Of a DNA stretch of 24,555 nt, positions 15,778 through 23,606 are shown piece after piece. This DNA is from Candidatus Nanopelagicales bacterium. GTDB lineage: Bacteria > Actinomycetota > Actinomycetes > Nanopelagicales > Nanopelagicaceae. How positions within the stretch are numbered: position 1 is the first letter of the stretch; the number at the start of each line of letters is the position of its first letter. Position numbers and translations under genes: made by a program. Below the pieces are notes generated by a model. It was not told where the DNA came from. It saw nothing but the letters and a program-made list of their open reading frames with translations, and made no database searches. The DNA is taken from the NCBI GenBank assembly GCA_030832365.1, contig JAURJF010000005.1, positions 1 to 24,555 of the forward strand. Direction: 5' to 3'.

Positions 15778-17367
15778 ATGAACCAGAGCACACATCGCTC
15801 CCCTGTGTATGCAAGAGGCGGCATCGTTGCTGCAAGTCAACCTCTTGCAGTCTCTGCTGGTATCGAGATTCTTACTAAAGGTGGATCTGCAGGTGATGCT
15901 GCAATTGCAACGAGTGCGGTCCTAGCAGTTGTTGAACCTGGCGCATCTCATCTTGGCGGAGATGCATTTGTTATTTCTCATAACGCAGCAAGAAAGAAGA
16001 ATCTAGCTTTTAATGGAAGTGGCGAGGCTCCCCATAGCGCTAGCGCTGATCAATTCAAAAATGAAATCGATCACCATGGATATAGGAGCGCCACTGTTCC
16101 AGGCCTTGTCTCAACATGGTTTGAGATCCATAAGGAGTTTGGCCTTTTATCGATCGATCAAATTTTGGCCCCAGCTATTGATTATGCAAGAAATGGCTTT
16201 GCTGCCAATACTGGATTTGTTAAGCGAATTGCCGGGCATCTTAAGATGTTTCCAGATACTCAAGTTTTTCAAAGCCTTGGTATCGATACCAACCTAAAAA
16301 TCGGTCATTTAGTAATCCAAAGAGATTTAGCAGATTCCCTAGAAGCCATTGCCGAGCAGGGGCAGGAGGCCTTCTATCAAGGAGAGATCGCCAGAAAATT
16401 AGTTGAAGCAAGTAATGGCTGGTTTAGCCTTAGAGATCTTGCAGATCATAGAACTCGAGTTCTACCGCCATTAAGCGTTAAATATCGCGATTACATGATT
16501 CATGGCCAGCCCCCACCAAGTCAAGGAATGATTCTGCTGGAGGAGTTATTAATTGCAGAAGGTTTTGATCTAGCAAATATCGATGCGGCAGATCGAATTC
16601 ACTTAATGGTTGAGGCGAAAAAGATTGCCTTTGCAGATCGCTATCAACTGCTCGGAGATCCAGAACATATCGATATAAACCTTGATGAGCTCTTCTCAGC
16701 TGCAAGTATCAATAAGAGACGAAGCCAGATAGATCTAGCTAAAGCAAATTTGAAAGAGCCTTCAATATCTAGCGAGGGAAGTGATACCACCTATTTTCTG
16801 GTTGCAGATCGAGATGGCAACGCCCTCTCTTGGATTCAAAGCGTCTTTCATGGCTTTGGCGCTTCCTGGGTAATTCCTGGCACTGGAATCCTGCTTAATA
16901 ATCGCTTAACTGGATTCTCACTTGATCTAAAGTCACCAAACTTTATTGCCCCTGGAAAGCGCCCTGCTCACACTCTCAATGCATGGTCAGCAACAAGATC
17001 AGATGGCTCACTTGCCTTTATGGGAGGAACTCCTGGGGCAAATATCCAAGTGCAGAGTAATTTCCAATTAATTGTTAATGCAATTGATCTCAAGATGAAT
17101 CCACAAGAAAATGCTGAAGCTCCTCGCTGGCAACATTTAAATAAAGCAGGTGGATCATCTCTTGATGAGAGATATGAAGGGGTGCTGCAGATTGAAAATA
17201 GAGTAGAAAAAGAGATTCAACAATCCCTGAAAGAAAAGGGGCATAGCGTTGAAGAGCTCTCTGCCTATGGCCATGGCTCTGCTGTGCAATTGTTGGAAGT
17301 CCTGCCAAATGGAACCTATATCGCAGGCTCTGACCCAAGGTGCGAAGGTCACGCAGCAGGAATCTAG
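15778..17367 (+). CDS. Gamma-glutamyltranspeptidase-like Ntn hydrolase
   Basis: A 529 aa protein of the GGT superfamily, which self-cleaves to expose a catalytic Thr and acts on gamma-glutamyl or acyl amides. N-terminal family blocks are GGIVAASQPLAVSAG, LTKGGSAGDAAIA and EPGASHLGGDAFV. The predicted nucleophile is T337 in GSDTTYFLVAD; classical GGTs have NTTH here. MGGTPGANIQ and the C-terminal AGSDPRCEGHAAG are also family-like. Two departures: no signal peptide is visible, so the enzyme appears cytoplasmic, and the Arg that binds the glutamyl carboxylate (R-E-x-A-P) is replaced by Ser (NGSGEAP, S81). This resembles the YwrD/acylase-like branch, so true gamma-glutamyl transfer is doubtful. 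TACCCT sits 7 nt before the ATG (leaderless). Confidence 0.88.
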   Translation: MNQSTHRSPVYARGGIVAASQPLAVSAGIEILTKGGSAGDAAIATSAVLAVVEPGASHLGGDAFVISHNAARKKNLAFNGSGEAPHSASADQFKNEIDHHGYRSATVPGLVSTWFEIHKEFGLLSIDQILAPAIDYARNGFAANTGFVKRIAGHLKMFPDTQVFQSLGIDTNLKIGHLVIQRDLADSLEAIAEQGQEAFYQGEIARKLVEASNGWFSLRDLADHRTRVLPPLSVKYRDYMIHGQPPPSQGMILLEELLIAEGFDLANIDAADRIHLMVEAKKIAFADRYQLLGDPEHIDINLDELFSAASINKRRSQIDLAKANLKEPSISSEGSDTTYFLVADRDGNALSWIQSVFHGFGASWVIPGTGILLNNRLTGFSLDLKSPNFIAPGKRPAHTLNAWSATRSDGSLAFMGGTPGANIQVQSNFQLIVNAIDLKMNPQENAEAPRWQHLNKAGGSSLDERYEGVLQIENRVEKEIQQSLKEKGHSVEELSAYGHGSAVQLLEVLPNGTYIAGSDPRCEGHAAGI

Positions 17368-17375
17368 GCCTTCTC

Positions 17376-17381
17376 TATACT
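17376..17381 (+). promoter_or_regulatory. -10 element (TATACT) of the DUF2231 gene
   Basis: TATACT ends 7 nt before ATG 17389, in the 21-bp gap after the GGT-like gene. It suggests a separate leaderless transcript rather than an operon with its upstream neighbour. Confidence 0.6.
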
Positions 17382-17388
17382 TATCGCT

Positions 17389-17877
17389 ATGAAATTATTT
17401 AATGGCGATGATCTAGGTGGACCTTTTGATCTCATTGCTGGGCTTCCACTTCACCCTCTAGCATCACATGCGCCGATAGTTTTAGTTCCACTGGTGGCCT
17501 TTGCCGCCCTTGCTATGTCCTACTGGCCAAGTTTTTCAAGACGATATGGTCTGCCAGTTCTGGTTCTTGCAGTAATTTCACAACTATCTTTGTTTCTTGC
17601 CAAAGCAAGTGGAGAATCTTTTCAAGAAAGAATCAACAAGGAAGTTGAACGACATGAGAGCTATGGTGAAATCGCGCCATTTACTTTCATTCCATTATTA
17701 ATTCTGCTATTTATTCGATATCGGATGGATAAAACTGGCGCTGGTATTGGCTCGCCTCTTGCAAGAAGGCTTGTTTCAATCCTTCTTGCCCTCTCTGCAA
17801 TCTTGGCTCTGGTCTATATCTTCTTAACTGGCCACTCAGGAGCAGTATCGGTTTGGGGCTGGATCGCTAAAAATTAG
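17389..17877 (+). CDS. DUF2231-like membrane protein
   Basis: A 162 aa protein with four hydrophobic segments (about residues 25-48, 55-70, 96-110 and 127-150). IAGLPLHPLASHAPIVLVPL near the N-terminus, with H22 and H27, matches the G-x-P-x-H-P-x-x-x-H-x-P-I pattern of DUF2231 proteins. A third His region (RHESYGEIAPFTF) follows, and GHSGAVSVWGW is at the end. Such proteins may bind haem or metal; no function is established. Leaderless promoter TATACT lies immediately upstream. Convergent with nhaA with a 4 bp stop overlap. Confidence 0.8.
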   Translation: MKLFNGDDLGGPFDLIAGLPLHPLASHAPIVLVPLVAFAALAMSYWPSFSRRYGLPVLVLAVISQLSLFLAKASGESFQERINKEVERHESYGEIAPFTFIPLLILLFIRYRMDKTGAGIGSPLARRLVSILLALSAILALVYIFLTGHSGAVSVWGWIAKN

Positions 17878-19070
17878 AGCTTTGCTGGCTTTATAGTTTT
17901 AAAGATTAGAAGACTTATCAAGCCACTAACTACAGATCCAACTATCACTGAAAAGATTGCTAGATCTACAATCTCTGGGCTATCAAAGGCTAGGCGAGCG
18001 ATAAATATCGCTACCGTAAAACCAATACCTGCCGCGCTTCCCGTGGCAATCAGATCTAGATTCCTTGCACCTTCTGGATACTCGGCGATCTTTATCTTTC
18101 TCGCCGCCATAGTTGCAAGCAGGACTCCAAGAGGTTTTCCGATCACTAGACCAAAGAAGATTCCCCATGCAATTACTGAGTTAATAGCGCTATTAATTGA
18201 CTTGCTAGATACCTCAACTCCAGTATTGGCAAAGGCAAAGATTGGCACAATTAGATAGCTACTAATTGGATGTAATTTGCTCTCTAAATATTCGATCACA
18301 GATACCGAGCCATCCTCGCTATCAATCACCTTTGAATTAGCTTTTGGAGTATTTGGCGTCAGCAGGCCCAAGATAACTCCAGCAATAGTTGGATGCACAC
18401 CGAATCTATATGAGCAATACCAGAGCGATAGCCCTAGAGGAAGAAAGACAAATATTGATTGGCTGCCAAGTTTTTTAAATCCTAGAATGGCAAAGATTGT
18501 AAGGAGGCCTGCAAGGCCCCAGGAGAGATTTACACCTGTTGAGTAAACCAGGGCAATTATTAATATCGCGCCAATATCATCAATTACAGCAAGTGCTAGT
18601 AGAAATGATCGAAGCGAGGCCCGCGCACTACTTCCAACTAGAGCAAGAAGTCCAACAGCAAGTGCAATATCGGTAGCGACCGGAACTGCCCAACCATTTG
18701 GTTCCACTCTCCCAGCAATTGCAAGATAAATAATTGCAGGCAAGCTCATCCCGCCAATTGCTGCAAATAGCGGAGCTGCTGCTGCTTTAAAGGATGCAAG
18801 ATGGCCTGAAGTTAGCTCCCGCTTGATCTCAAGGCCTACGACAAAGAAGAAGAGGCTCATAAGTAAATAGTTGATGCTCTTTAATATGGTGAAATCTAAT
18901 TCAAGGCTTGATGGCCCTATTTGGAATTTAAAATCTAGAAAAGCAAAATAAGTATCGGCATGACCAGAGTTTGCTGCAATTAAGCCAAAGGCTGAAGCGA
19001 TAAGAATTAGCGTGCCGCTAGATGACTCTCTATGGAGAAAGTCTCTCAAAGGGGTAATTACACGCTTCAT
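17874..19070 (-). CDS. nhaA: Na+/H+ antiporter NhaA
   Basis: Exports Na+ (or Li+) in exchange for protons across the cytoplasmic membrane. The 398 aa length fits the family (E. coli 388). Diagnostic residues are visible: D134 in VPVATDIALAVG, and the ion-binding pair D164/D165 in LAVIDDIGAILI, at nearly the same numbers as D133 and D163/D164 of E. coli. FFFVVGLEIKREL and the later GKPLGVL (K312) are also family motifs. The start ATG 19068-19070 is preceded by TATCTT 7 nt upstream, inside a 13-bp gap after the LLM-class gene; no Shine-Dalgarno is seen. It is the second cation antiporter in the window besides the CPA2 protein. Confidence 0.96.
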   Translation of the reverse strand: MKRVITPLRDFLHRESSSGTLILIASAFGLIAANSGHADTYFAFLDFKFQIGPSSLELDFTILKSINYLLMSLFFFVVGLEIKRELTSGHLASFKAAAAPLFAAIGGMSLPAIIYLAIAGRVEPNGWAVPVATDIALAVGLLALVGSSARASLRSFLLALAVIDDIGAILIIALVYSTGVNLSWGLAGLLTIFAILGFKKLGSQSIFVFLPLGLSLWYCSYRFGVHPTIAGVILGLLTPNTPKANSKVIDSEDGSVSVIEYLESKLHPISSYLIVPIFAFANTGVEVSSKSINSAINSVIAWGIFFGLVIGKPLGVLLATMAARKIKIAEYPEGARNLDLIATGSAAGIGFTVAIFIARLAFDSPEIVDLAIFSVIVGSVVSGLISLLIFKTIKPAKL

Positions 19071-19077
19071 TATCTAA

Positions 19078-19083
19078 AAGATA
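19078..19083 (-). promoter_or_regulatory. -10 element (TATCTT) of nhaA
   Basis: Minus-strand TATCTT ends 7 nt before the nhaA ATG and directly follows the stop of the LLM-class gene. Leaderless start expected. Confidence 0.55.
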
Positions 19084-20151
19084 TCACCTTGAGGCAGCGA
19101 TACTTGCTGCTCTATCGGCGCTTAATATCTCTTTGACCATAGGAACAACCTTGGTGGCAAAGAGCTCAATTGAATTCATCAATTTAGAGTGCGCCATAGG
19201 TCCATTTGAATACTTGAAATCAAATCTCTCAGCTCCTATGGATTTCATCGCATAGGCAATCTTTCTTGCTACCTGCTCAGGTGTTCCAACATAGAAAGAT
19301 CCGTATTTAACCTCATTGATGAAATGCTCTTTTGTGACCTGTCCCCAGCCGCGCTCTCTACCAATACGGCCAAACATCACTTGATAATGTGGCCAGAGCT
19401 CCTCGATTGCAATCTCTTGTGAAGCGGCGATATGACCTGGTGAGTGGATAGAGATAGGGCGAATTGGATGACCAAATTCATTCATTGAACTTCGATAAAG
19501 ATCTGCAAATGGAGCAAAGCGGGCAGGATCACCGCCAATGATGGCAATTGCTAATTTGGCATTGAGCCTTGCAGCTCTTACAACCGACTCAGGAGTTCCA
19601 CCAACTCCAACTCGAAGGGGAATGCTGCCGCGCTCAGTCTTTGGATAGATCTCCTGATTAATTAGTGGCGCTCGCATAGTTCCTGACCAATTCACTGCAT
19701 TCTCTTTTAATATCTCAACTAATAGCTCAAGTTTTTCTTCAAATAGCGCGCCATAATCAGATAGTTCATAGCCAAAGAGTGGAAATGATTCGATAAATGA
19801 TCCACGTCCTGCAGTAATTTCTGCTCTTCCATTTGAGAGCGCATCAATTGTGGCAAATCTCTGATAGACCCGAACCGGATCATCACTTGATAAAACCGTA
19901 ACCCCCGTGCCAAGTGTTATCGCCTTAGTTCTAGTCGCAATTCCGGCAAGGACAGTATCTGGCGAAGAGATTGCAAAGTCATCCCTATGATGCTCGCCAA
20001 TGCTGAAATGATCTAGACCTAATTGATCTGCCAATACTGCCTGCTCAACCACATTTCTAATCGTGGCTGCTGCAGAGATAGGCGCCCCCAAATCATCGTT
20101 TTGAGTATCACCGAAGGTGTCGAGGCCAAATTTGAGATTATCTAAATCCAT
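19084..20151 (-). CDS. LLM-class (luciferase-like) flavin-dependent oxidoreductase
   Basis: A 355 aa TIM-barrel monooxygenase of the bacterial luciferase-like family, using FMN or F420. Family features are LKFGLDTFGD at the N-terminus, GLDHFSIGEHHRDDFAISSP (the EHH motif), LGTGVTVLSSDDPVRVYQRFATIDALSNGRAEITAGRGSF-type residues at about 80-120, and GTPEQVARKI near the C-terminus. I start at ATG 20149-20151: it gives a normal N-terminus and has TAGATT 7 nt upstream. A longer frame to 20223 would overlap the photolyase start. Substrate unknown. Divergent from the photolyase gene (36 bp gap), 13 bp upstream of nhaA. Confidence 0.92.
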   Translation of the reverse strand: MDLDNLKFGLDTFGDTQNDDLGAPISAAATIRNVVEQAVLADQLGLDHFSIGEHHRDDFAISSPDTVLAGIATRTKAITLGTGVTVLSSDDPVRVYQRFATIDALSNGRAEITAGRGSFIESFPLFGYELSDYGALFEEKLELLVEILKENAVNWSGTMRAPLINQEIYPKTERGSIPLRVGVGGTPESVVRAARLNAKLAIAIIGGDPARFAPFADLYRSSMNEFGHPIRPISIHSPGHIAASQEIAIEELWPHYQVMFGRIGRERGWGQVTKEHFINEVKYGSFYVGTPEQVARKIAYAMKSIGAERFDFKYSNGPMAHSKLMNSIELFATKVVPMVKEILSADRAASIAASR

Positions 20152-20158
20152 AGAGCAA

Positions 20159-20164
20159 AATCTA
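20159..20164 (-). promoter_or_regulatory. -10 element (TAGATT) of the LLM-class oxidoreductase gene
   Basis: Minus-strand TAGATT ends 7 nt before the ATG at 20151, giving a leaderless transcript. It supports the shorter start. Confidence 0.6.
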
Positions 20165-20174
20165 TCAGGGTCAA

Positions 20175-20180
20175 TACAAT
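20175..20180 (+). promoter_or_regulatory. -10 element (TACAAT) of the photolyase gene
   Basis: TACAAT ends 7 nt before ATG 20188; no Shine-Dalgarno is present. One of the best -10 matches in the window. No convincing -35. Confidence 0.6.
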
Positions 20181-20187
20181 TGCGCGC

Positions 20188-21663
20188 ATGATAGAGCGCA
20201 TCCTCTACATTGGCTTTGATCAATTACATGCCAAATACGGGGTTCTAAAGAGCGCTGATGCCAAGAAAGATGTAATTGCGCTGATTCAAAGCGAGCCAAT
20301 GACTACCGGCAAAAATTGGCATCCTGAGCGGCTCTACTTCTTAATTTCAAGTGCTAGACATTTTGCTCAAGAGCTAAAAGAAAAAGGATTTAAAGTCGAA
20401 TATATAAAAGCAAGTAGCACAACTGCAGGTCTAGACCAGCTTTCAAAGAAATACAAAGGCGCTGAGATATTTGCAGCAGAGCCTTCATCGCATCGCCTCT
20501 TTCAATCTTTTAGTGAATATGGTGTGAAATTTGTGGAAAATGATTTCTTTCTCACTTCCAGATCACTCTTTGCCAAATGGGCAGATGAACAGAAGAGCTA
20601 TTTAATGGAGAACTTCTATCGCAAACAGAGAGTTCGTCTAAATATCTTGATGGATAAAGCAAAGCCGCTAGGAGGTGCGTGGAACTTTGATAAGGAAAAT
20701 CGCCTCCCGCCGCCAAAGAATTACAGATGGCCCAAATATCTAACCCACTCCCCAGATCAAATAGATCTAGAGGTAGCTAAAGAGCTAGGACATAGCCCTT
20801 CTACTAATTGGGCTACCACAAGAGCTGGCGCTTTGAAACAACTTGATAACTTTCTTAAAAATCACTTCGCAAACTTTGGCCCCTATGAAGATGCCATCAC
20901 CGATGAGAACTGGGCGCTGCATCACTCACTGCTTAGCCCATATTTAAATAATGGTCTACTCCACCCTGAGGAAGTTATTAAGGCAGCGCTTAAGAGATTT
21001 GAAAAGGGAGATATTCCAATTGCCTCTGCAGAGGCCTTTATCAGGCAGATCATTGGCTGGCGGGAGTATGTCAATGGCATGTACTGGTATTTGGGAAGTG
21101 AGTATCGCCAAAAAAATGGTTTGCACGCAAAGCGAGAGCTTCCGCAATTATTTAGCGATCCAAGTAAGACCAATATGAACTGTATGAAAAACACCATTAC
21201 CGATATCAGTAATCGCGCCTGGGTTCATCACATTCCACGCTTAATGATCTTAAGTAACTTTGCCCTAATTGCTGGCATTAATCCCCAGCAATTCTTGCAA
21301 TGGATGAGAGAGGTTTTCATTGATGCCACAGATTGGGTAATGGTTCCCAATGTAATTGGTATGGGAGTTCATGCCGATGGTGGAATTATGATGACAAAGC
21401 CCTACGCGGCAGGGGGCGCCTATATCTCAAGAATGAGCACACACTGCAAAGGTTGTTTCTTTGATCCAAAGAAGCGCACCGGTGATGATGCCTGCCCTTT
21501 TACAACTCTCTATTGGGACTTTCTCGATCGACATCGCCAGCAGTTTCAAGGAAATCACCGGATTGCTCAACAACTGTTTGGTCTTGATCGACTTAAAGAT
21601 TTAGATGAAGTTAGATCAAGAGCTAGGGATGTGCTTCAGAAACTAGATCAAGGAAAACTTTAA
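20188..21663 (+). CDS. Iron-sulfur (6-4) photolyase / FeS-BCP family (PhrB/CryB-like)
   Basis: A 491 aa member of the cryptochrome/photolyase-related family that repairs UV (6-4) photoproducts with light, FAD, a ribityllumazine antenna and a [4Fe-4S] cluster. The N-terminus (RILYIGFDQLHAKYGVL) fits the antenna-domain D-Q-L motif. Four cysteines, C332 (NMNCMKN), C420 and C423 (THCKGCFFDP) and C436 (DDACPF), have gaps of 88, 3 and 13, the same as C350/C438/C441/C454 of Agrobacterium PhrB as I recall them. FAD-domain blocks such as AEAFIRQIIGWREYVNGMYW and MGVHADGGIMMTKPYAAGG are typical. The start ATG is leaderless (TACAAT 7 nt upstream). Fits a sunlit habitat. The stop overlaps the Cys-rich mini-gene by 4 bp. 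Confidence 0.94.
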   Translation: MIERILYIGFDQLHAKYGVLKSADAKKDVIALIQSEPMTTGKNWHPERLYFLISSARHFAQELKEKGFKVEYIKASSTTAGLDQLSKKYKGAEIFAAEPSSHRLFQSFSEYGVKFVENDFFLTSRSLFAKWADEQKSYLMENFYRKQRVRLNILMDKAKPLGGAWNFDKENRLPPPKNYRWPKYLTHSPDQIDLEVAKELGHSPSTNWATTRAGALKQLDNFLKNHFANFGPYEDAITDENWALHHSLLSPYLNNGLLHPEEVIKAALKRFEKGDIPIASAEAFIRQIIGWREYVNGMYWYLGSEYRQKNGLHAKRELPQLFSDPSKTNMNCMKNTITDISNRAWVHHIPRLMILSNFALIAGINPQQFLQWMREVFIDATDWVMVPNVIGMGVHADGGIMMTKPYAAGGAYISRMSTHCKGCFFDPKKRTGDDACPFTTLYWDFLDRHRQQFQGNHRIAQQLFGLDRLKDLDEVRSRARDVLQKLDQGKL

Positions 21664-21779
21664 CGAGGACAGCTGCAGATCTGATCTTGGCTTACTCCCG
21701 CAAGAGCTTCGGTGATATGTTCCCCGCAACCCTCCCAAGTCCACTTACTACAGAGGCTACATTTAACTCTGCTACACAT
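21660..21779 (-). CDS. Cys-rich mini-protein B (39 aa), paralogue of the adjacent 60-aa protein
   Basis: A very short gene that is easily missed. Cysteines are at 2, 7, 10, 18, 35 and 37, with W15, G17, G19 and H21. Over residues 1-35 it is identical to the preceding protein at 17 positions without a gap, including every one of C2, C7, C10, C18, C35, W15 and H21. This conservation of cysteines with divergence elsewhere shows that it is a real gene. Its ATG (21777-21779) lies inside the end of the upstream gene (8 bp overlap), with GGGAGG just upstream, and its stop overlaps the photolyase stop by 4 bp. Probably a small zinc-binding or thiol protein of the persulfide operon; function unknown. 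Confidence 0.85.
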   Translation of the reverse strand: MCSRVKCSLCSKWTWEGCGEHITEALAGVSQDQICSCPR

Positions 21780-21954
21780 TTCTAGACCTCCCTCTCTTAA
21801 ATAGTTTGGCGAAGAATCCAGGCTCTTTAGGATCATTTTGATGTCCCTGACATCTCTGCGATGCTGGAACTGAGCGCATTACCTCTTTAACATGTTGGCC
21901 ACAACCAGACCAGGTGGTCTTGCCACATTTTCTACAACGTACCTGGCTACACAT
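21772..21954 (-). CDS. Cys-rich mini-protein A (60 aa), zinc-ribbon-like
   Basis: Begins MCSQVRCRKCGKTTWSGCG; cysteines are at 2, 7, 10, 18 and 35, with H21 and H38. The first ~38 residues match a widespread uncharacterised small-protein pattern (M-C-x-x-V-x-C-x-x-C-x-K-x-T-W-x-G-C-G-x-H) that I recognise from other bacteria but cannot name. The last 20 residues (PGFFAKLFKRGRSRN) are a basic, amphipathic tail absent from the paralogue that follows. The start ATG is 2 bp after the CoADR-rhodanese stop with AGGGG upstream, so it belongs to the sulfur operon. A zinc site or persulfide-carrying thiols are plausible; neither is shown. Confidence 0.85.
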   Translation of the reverse strand: MCSQVRCRKCGKTTWSGCGQHVKEVMRSVPASQRCQGHQNDPKEPGFFAKLFKRGRSRNV

Positions 21955-21956
21955 AT

Positions 21957-23606
21957 CTATACCCCTACTTTCATCTGCTCAATCTGTGCTGGTGAATTAC
22001 TCCATAGGTGATATCCCCCATCGAGATTTACTGCTTCATAACCTAAATTCTTCATAAGTAGCGTTGCGCTATGGCCGCGTTGACCAACCTGACAGGTGAT
22101 TAATACCTTCTTAGCTTTGATCTCGCTATGGCGCTCTCGCAGTTGATCTAATGGAATATTTATCGAACCTGGAATTACCCCTCGGGCGAATTCATCTTCA
22201 TTTCGCACATCTAGCAAGATGTATCCAGCCCCTAGATACTTATCTATCTCATTCCACTGCGCAGTTTGAGTAAGGCCGGAGATGATGTTTTCAGCAATAA
22301 ATCCGAGCATATTGATTGGATCTTTCGCGCTGCCATATGGCGGGGCGTAGGCTAGCTCTAGGTCTGCTAATTCAGGTGCAGTTATTTTCGATCTAATTGC
22401 AGTGGCAATCACATCAATTCGCTTATCAATTCCATCTAGCCCAATTGCTTGGCCTCCAAATATTTCACCACTTTTTGGATCAAAGATCAGTTTTATCGCC
22501 ATAGTAGATGCTCCGGGGTAGTAACCAGCGTGAGAACCTGGATGGGTGTGAATCACTCGATAATCTCGTTTTGTAGAGATAAGGCGCTTTTCATTCCAGC
22601 CTGTTGTAGCAATTGCTAAGTCAAAGACTTTAACAATAGCGCTTCCAATAGTTTTTACTTCTCTAACTTTTCTGCCATTGATGTGATCGGCAATAACTCG
22701 TCCCTGGCGATTTGCAATATTAGCAAGTGGCACCAGGTATGGACTGTTATCAAGGGCATCAATTTTCTCTGTGGCATCTCCTGCAGCATAGATATCTTGA
22801 TCGTTAGTGAGATTGAATCTATCAACAACGATTCCTCCCTTAACTCCTATCTTTAGCCCAGCATCTGATGCAAGAGAGGTTTCAGGCTTTACTCCAATAG
22901 CTAGAATGACTAATTCTGCAGCAATACATTGCCCATCATTTAAGCAAACTTCTCGCTCAGTAATTTGAGATGCAGAGAGACCCAGATAGAGATCTACTCC
23001 ATTGGTAACCATCTCTTTATTGACCAGGTAAGCCATCTCAGGATCTAGCGGCGCAAGAAGTTGGTCAGATGCTTCAACTATGGATGTCTTAATGCCTTGA
23101 TGAACTAAATTCTCTGCCACCTCAACTCCGATAAATCCGCCGCCAATTACCACTGCGCTGGCCGGCTTTGTAGCGACCTGGCTAAAAATCTTCTGAGTAT
23201 CCTCAACACTTCTAAGGCTTAGAGCCCTCTCGATACCTGGAATTTGAGGGCGAATTGGCGCAGCCCCAGGGCTTAATATCAACTTGTTATAGCTTAGAAG
23301 GTAACTCTCGTTGGTTGAGAGGTTTTCAACAAGGAGAGTCTTATTCTCTCTATCTATTTTTACCCCTTGAGAATTGATACGTACATCAATATTGAAGCGC
23401 TCTTTTAAGCTCTCTGGGCTCTGTAGTAACAAAGAGCTCTCATCTTTAATCACTCCACCGATGTAATAAGGCAGCCCACAATTAGCATAGGAAACATAGC
23501 CACTCTTCTCGATCACAATTATCTCAGCGCTCTCATCGAGTCGACGTAGACGAGTTGCAGCTGACATTCCGCCAGCTACTCCTCCAACAATTACAATTCT
23601 ATTCAC
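21957..23606 (-). CDS. CoA-disulfide reductase / rhodanese fusion (CoADR-RHD)
   Basis: A 549 aa FAD- and NAD(P)H-dependent reductase of CoA disulfide or CoA persulfide and polysulfide. VIVGGVAGGMSAA is the FAD-binding dinucleotide fold, SYANCGLPYY holds the single redox cysteine C43 of the CoADR class, VVIGGGFIGVEVAE is the NAD(P)H fold, and DIYAAGDA is the second FAD motif. AYAPPYGSAKDP and GYYPGAS carry the conserved tyrosines of the dimer active site. From about residue 450 a rhodanese domain follows: LDVRNEDEFARG and active-site loop ITCQVGQRGHS (C505). The start is GTG 23604-23606, overlapping the upstream stop (GTGA). In this operon the likely job is removal of sulfane sulfur from low-molecular-weight persulfides. 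Confidence 0.95.
   Translation of the reverse strand: MNRIVIVGGVAGGMSAATRLRRLDESAEIIVIEKSGYVSYANCGLPYYIGGVIKDESSLLLQSPESLKERFNIDVRINSQGVKIDRENKTLLVENLSTNESYLLSYNKLILSPGAAPIRPQIPGIERALSLRSVEDTQKIFSQVATKPASAVVIGGGFIGVEVAENLVHQGIKTSIVEASDQLLAPLDPEMAYLVNKEMVTNGVDLYLGLSASQITEREVCLNDGQCIAAELVILAIGVKPETSLASDAGLKIGVKGGIVVDRFNLTNDQDIYAAGDATEKIDALDNSPYLVPLANIANRQGRVIADHINGRKVREVKTIGSAIVKVFDLAIATTGWNEKRLISTKRDYRVIHTHPGSHAGYYPGASTMAIKLIFDPKSGEIFGGQAIGLDGIDKRIDVIATAIRSKITAPELADLELAYAPPYGSAKDPINMLGFIAENIISGLTQTAQWNEIDKYLGAGYILLDVRNEDEFARGVIPGSINIPLDQLRERHSEIKAKKVLITCQVGQRGHSATLLMKNLGYEAVNLDGGYHLWSNSPAQIEQMKVGV

Noticed and set aside
20152..20223. Longer start for the LLM-class oxidoreductase at 20223
   Set aside because: It would overlap the photolyase start and both -10 elements; the family N-terminus begins at the ATG at 20151.
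21457..21495. Cys-rich stretch of the photolyase as part of the mini-protein family
   Set aside because: Its C-x-x-C and later Cys match the iron-sulfur site of PhrB in spacing and context and share no other residues with the mini-proteins.
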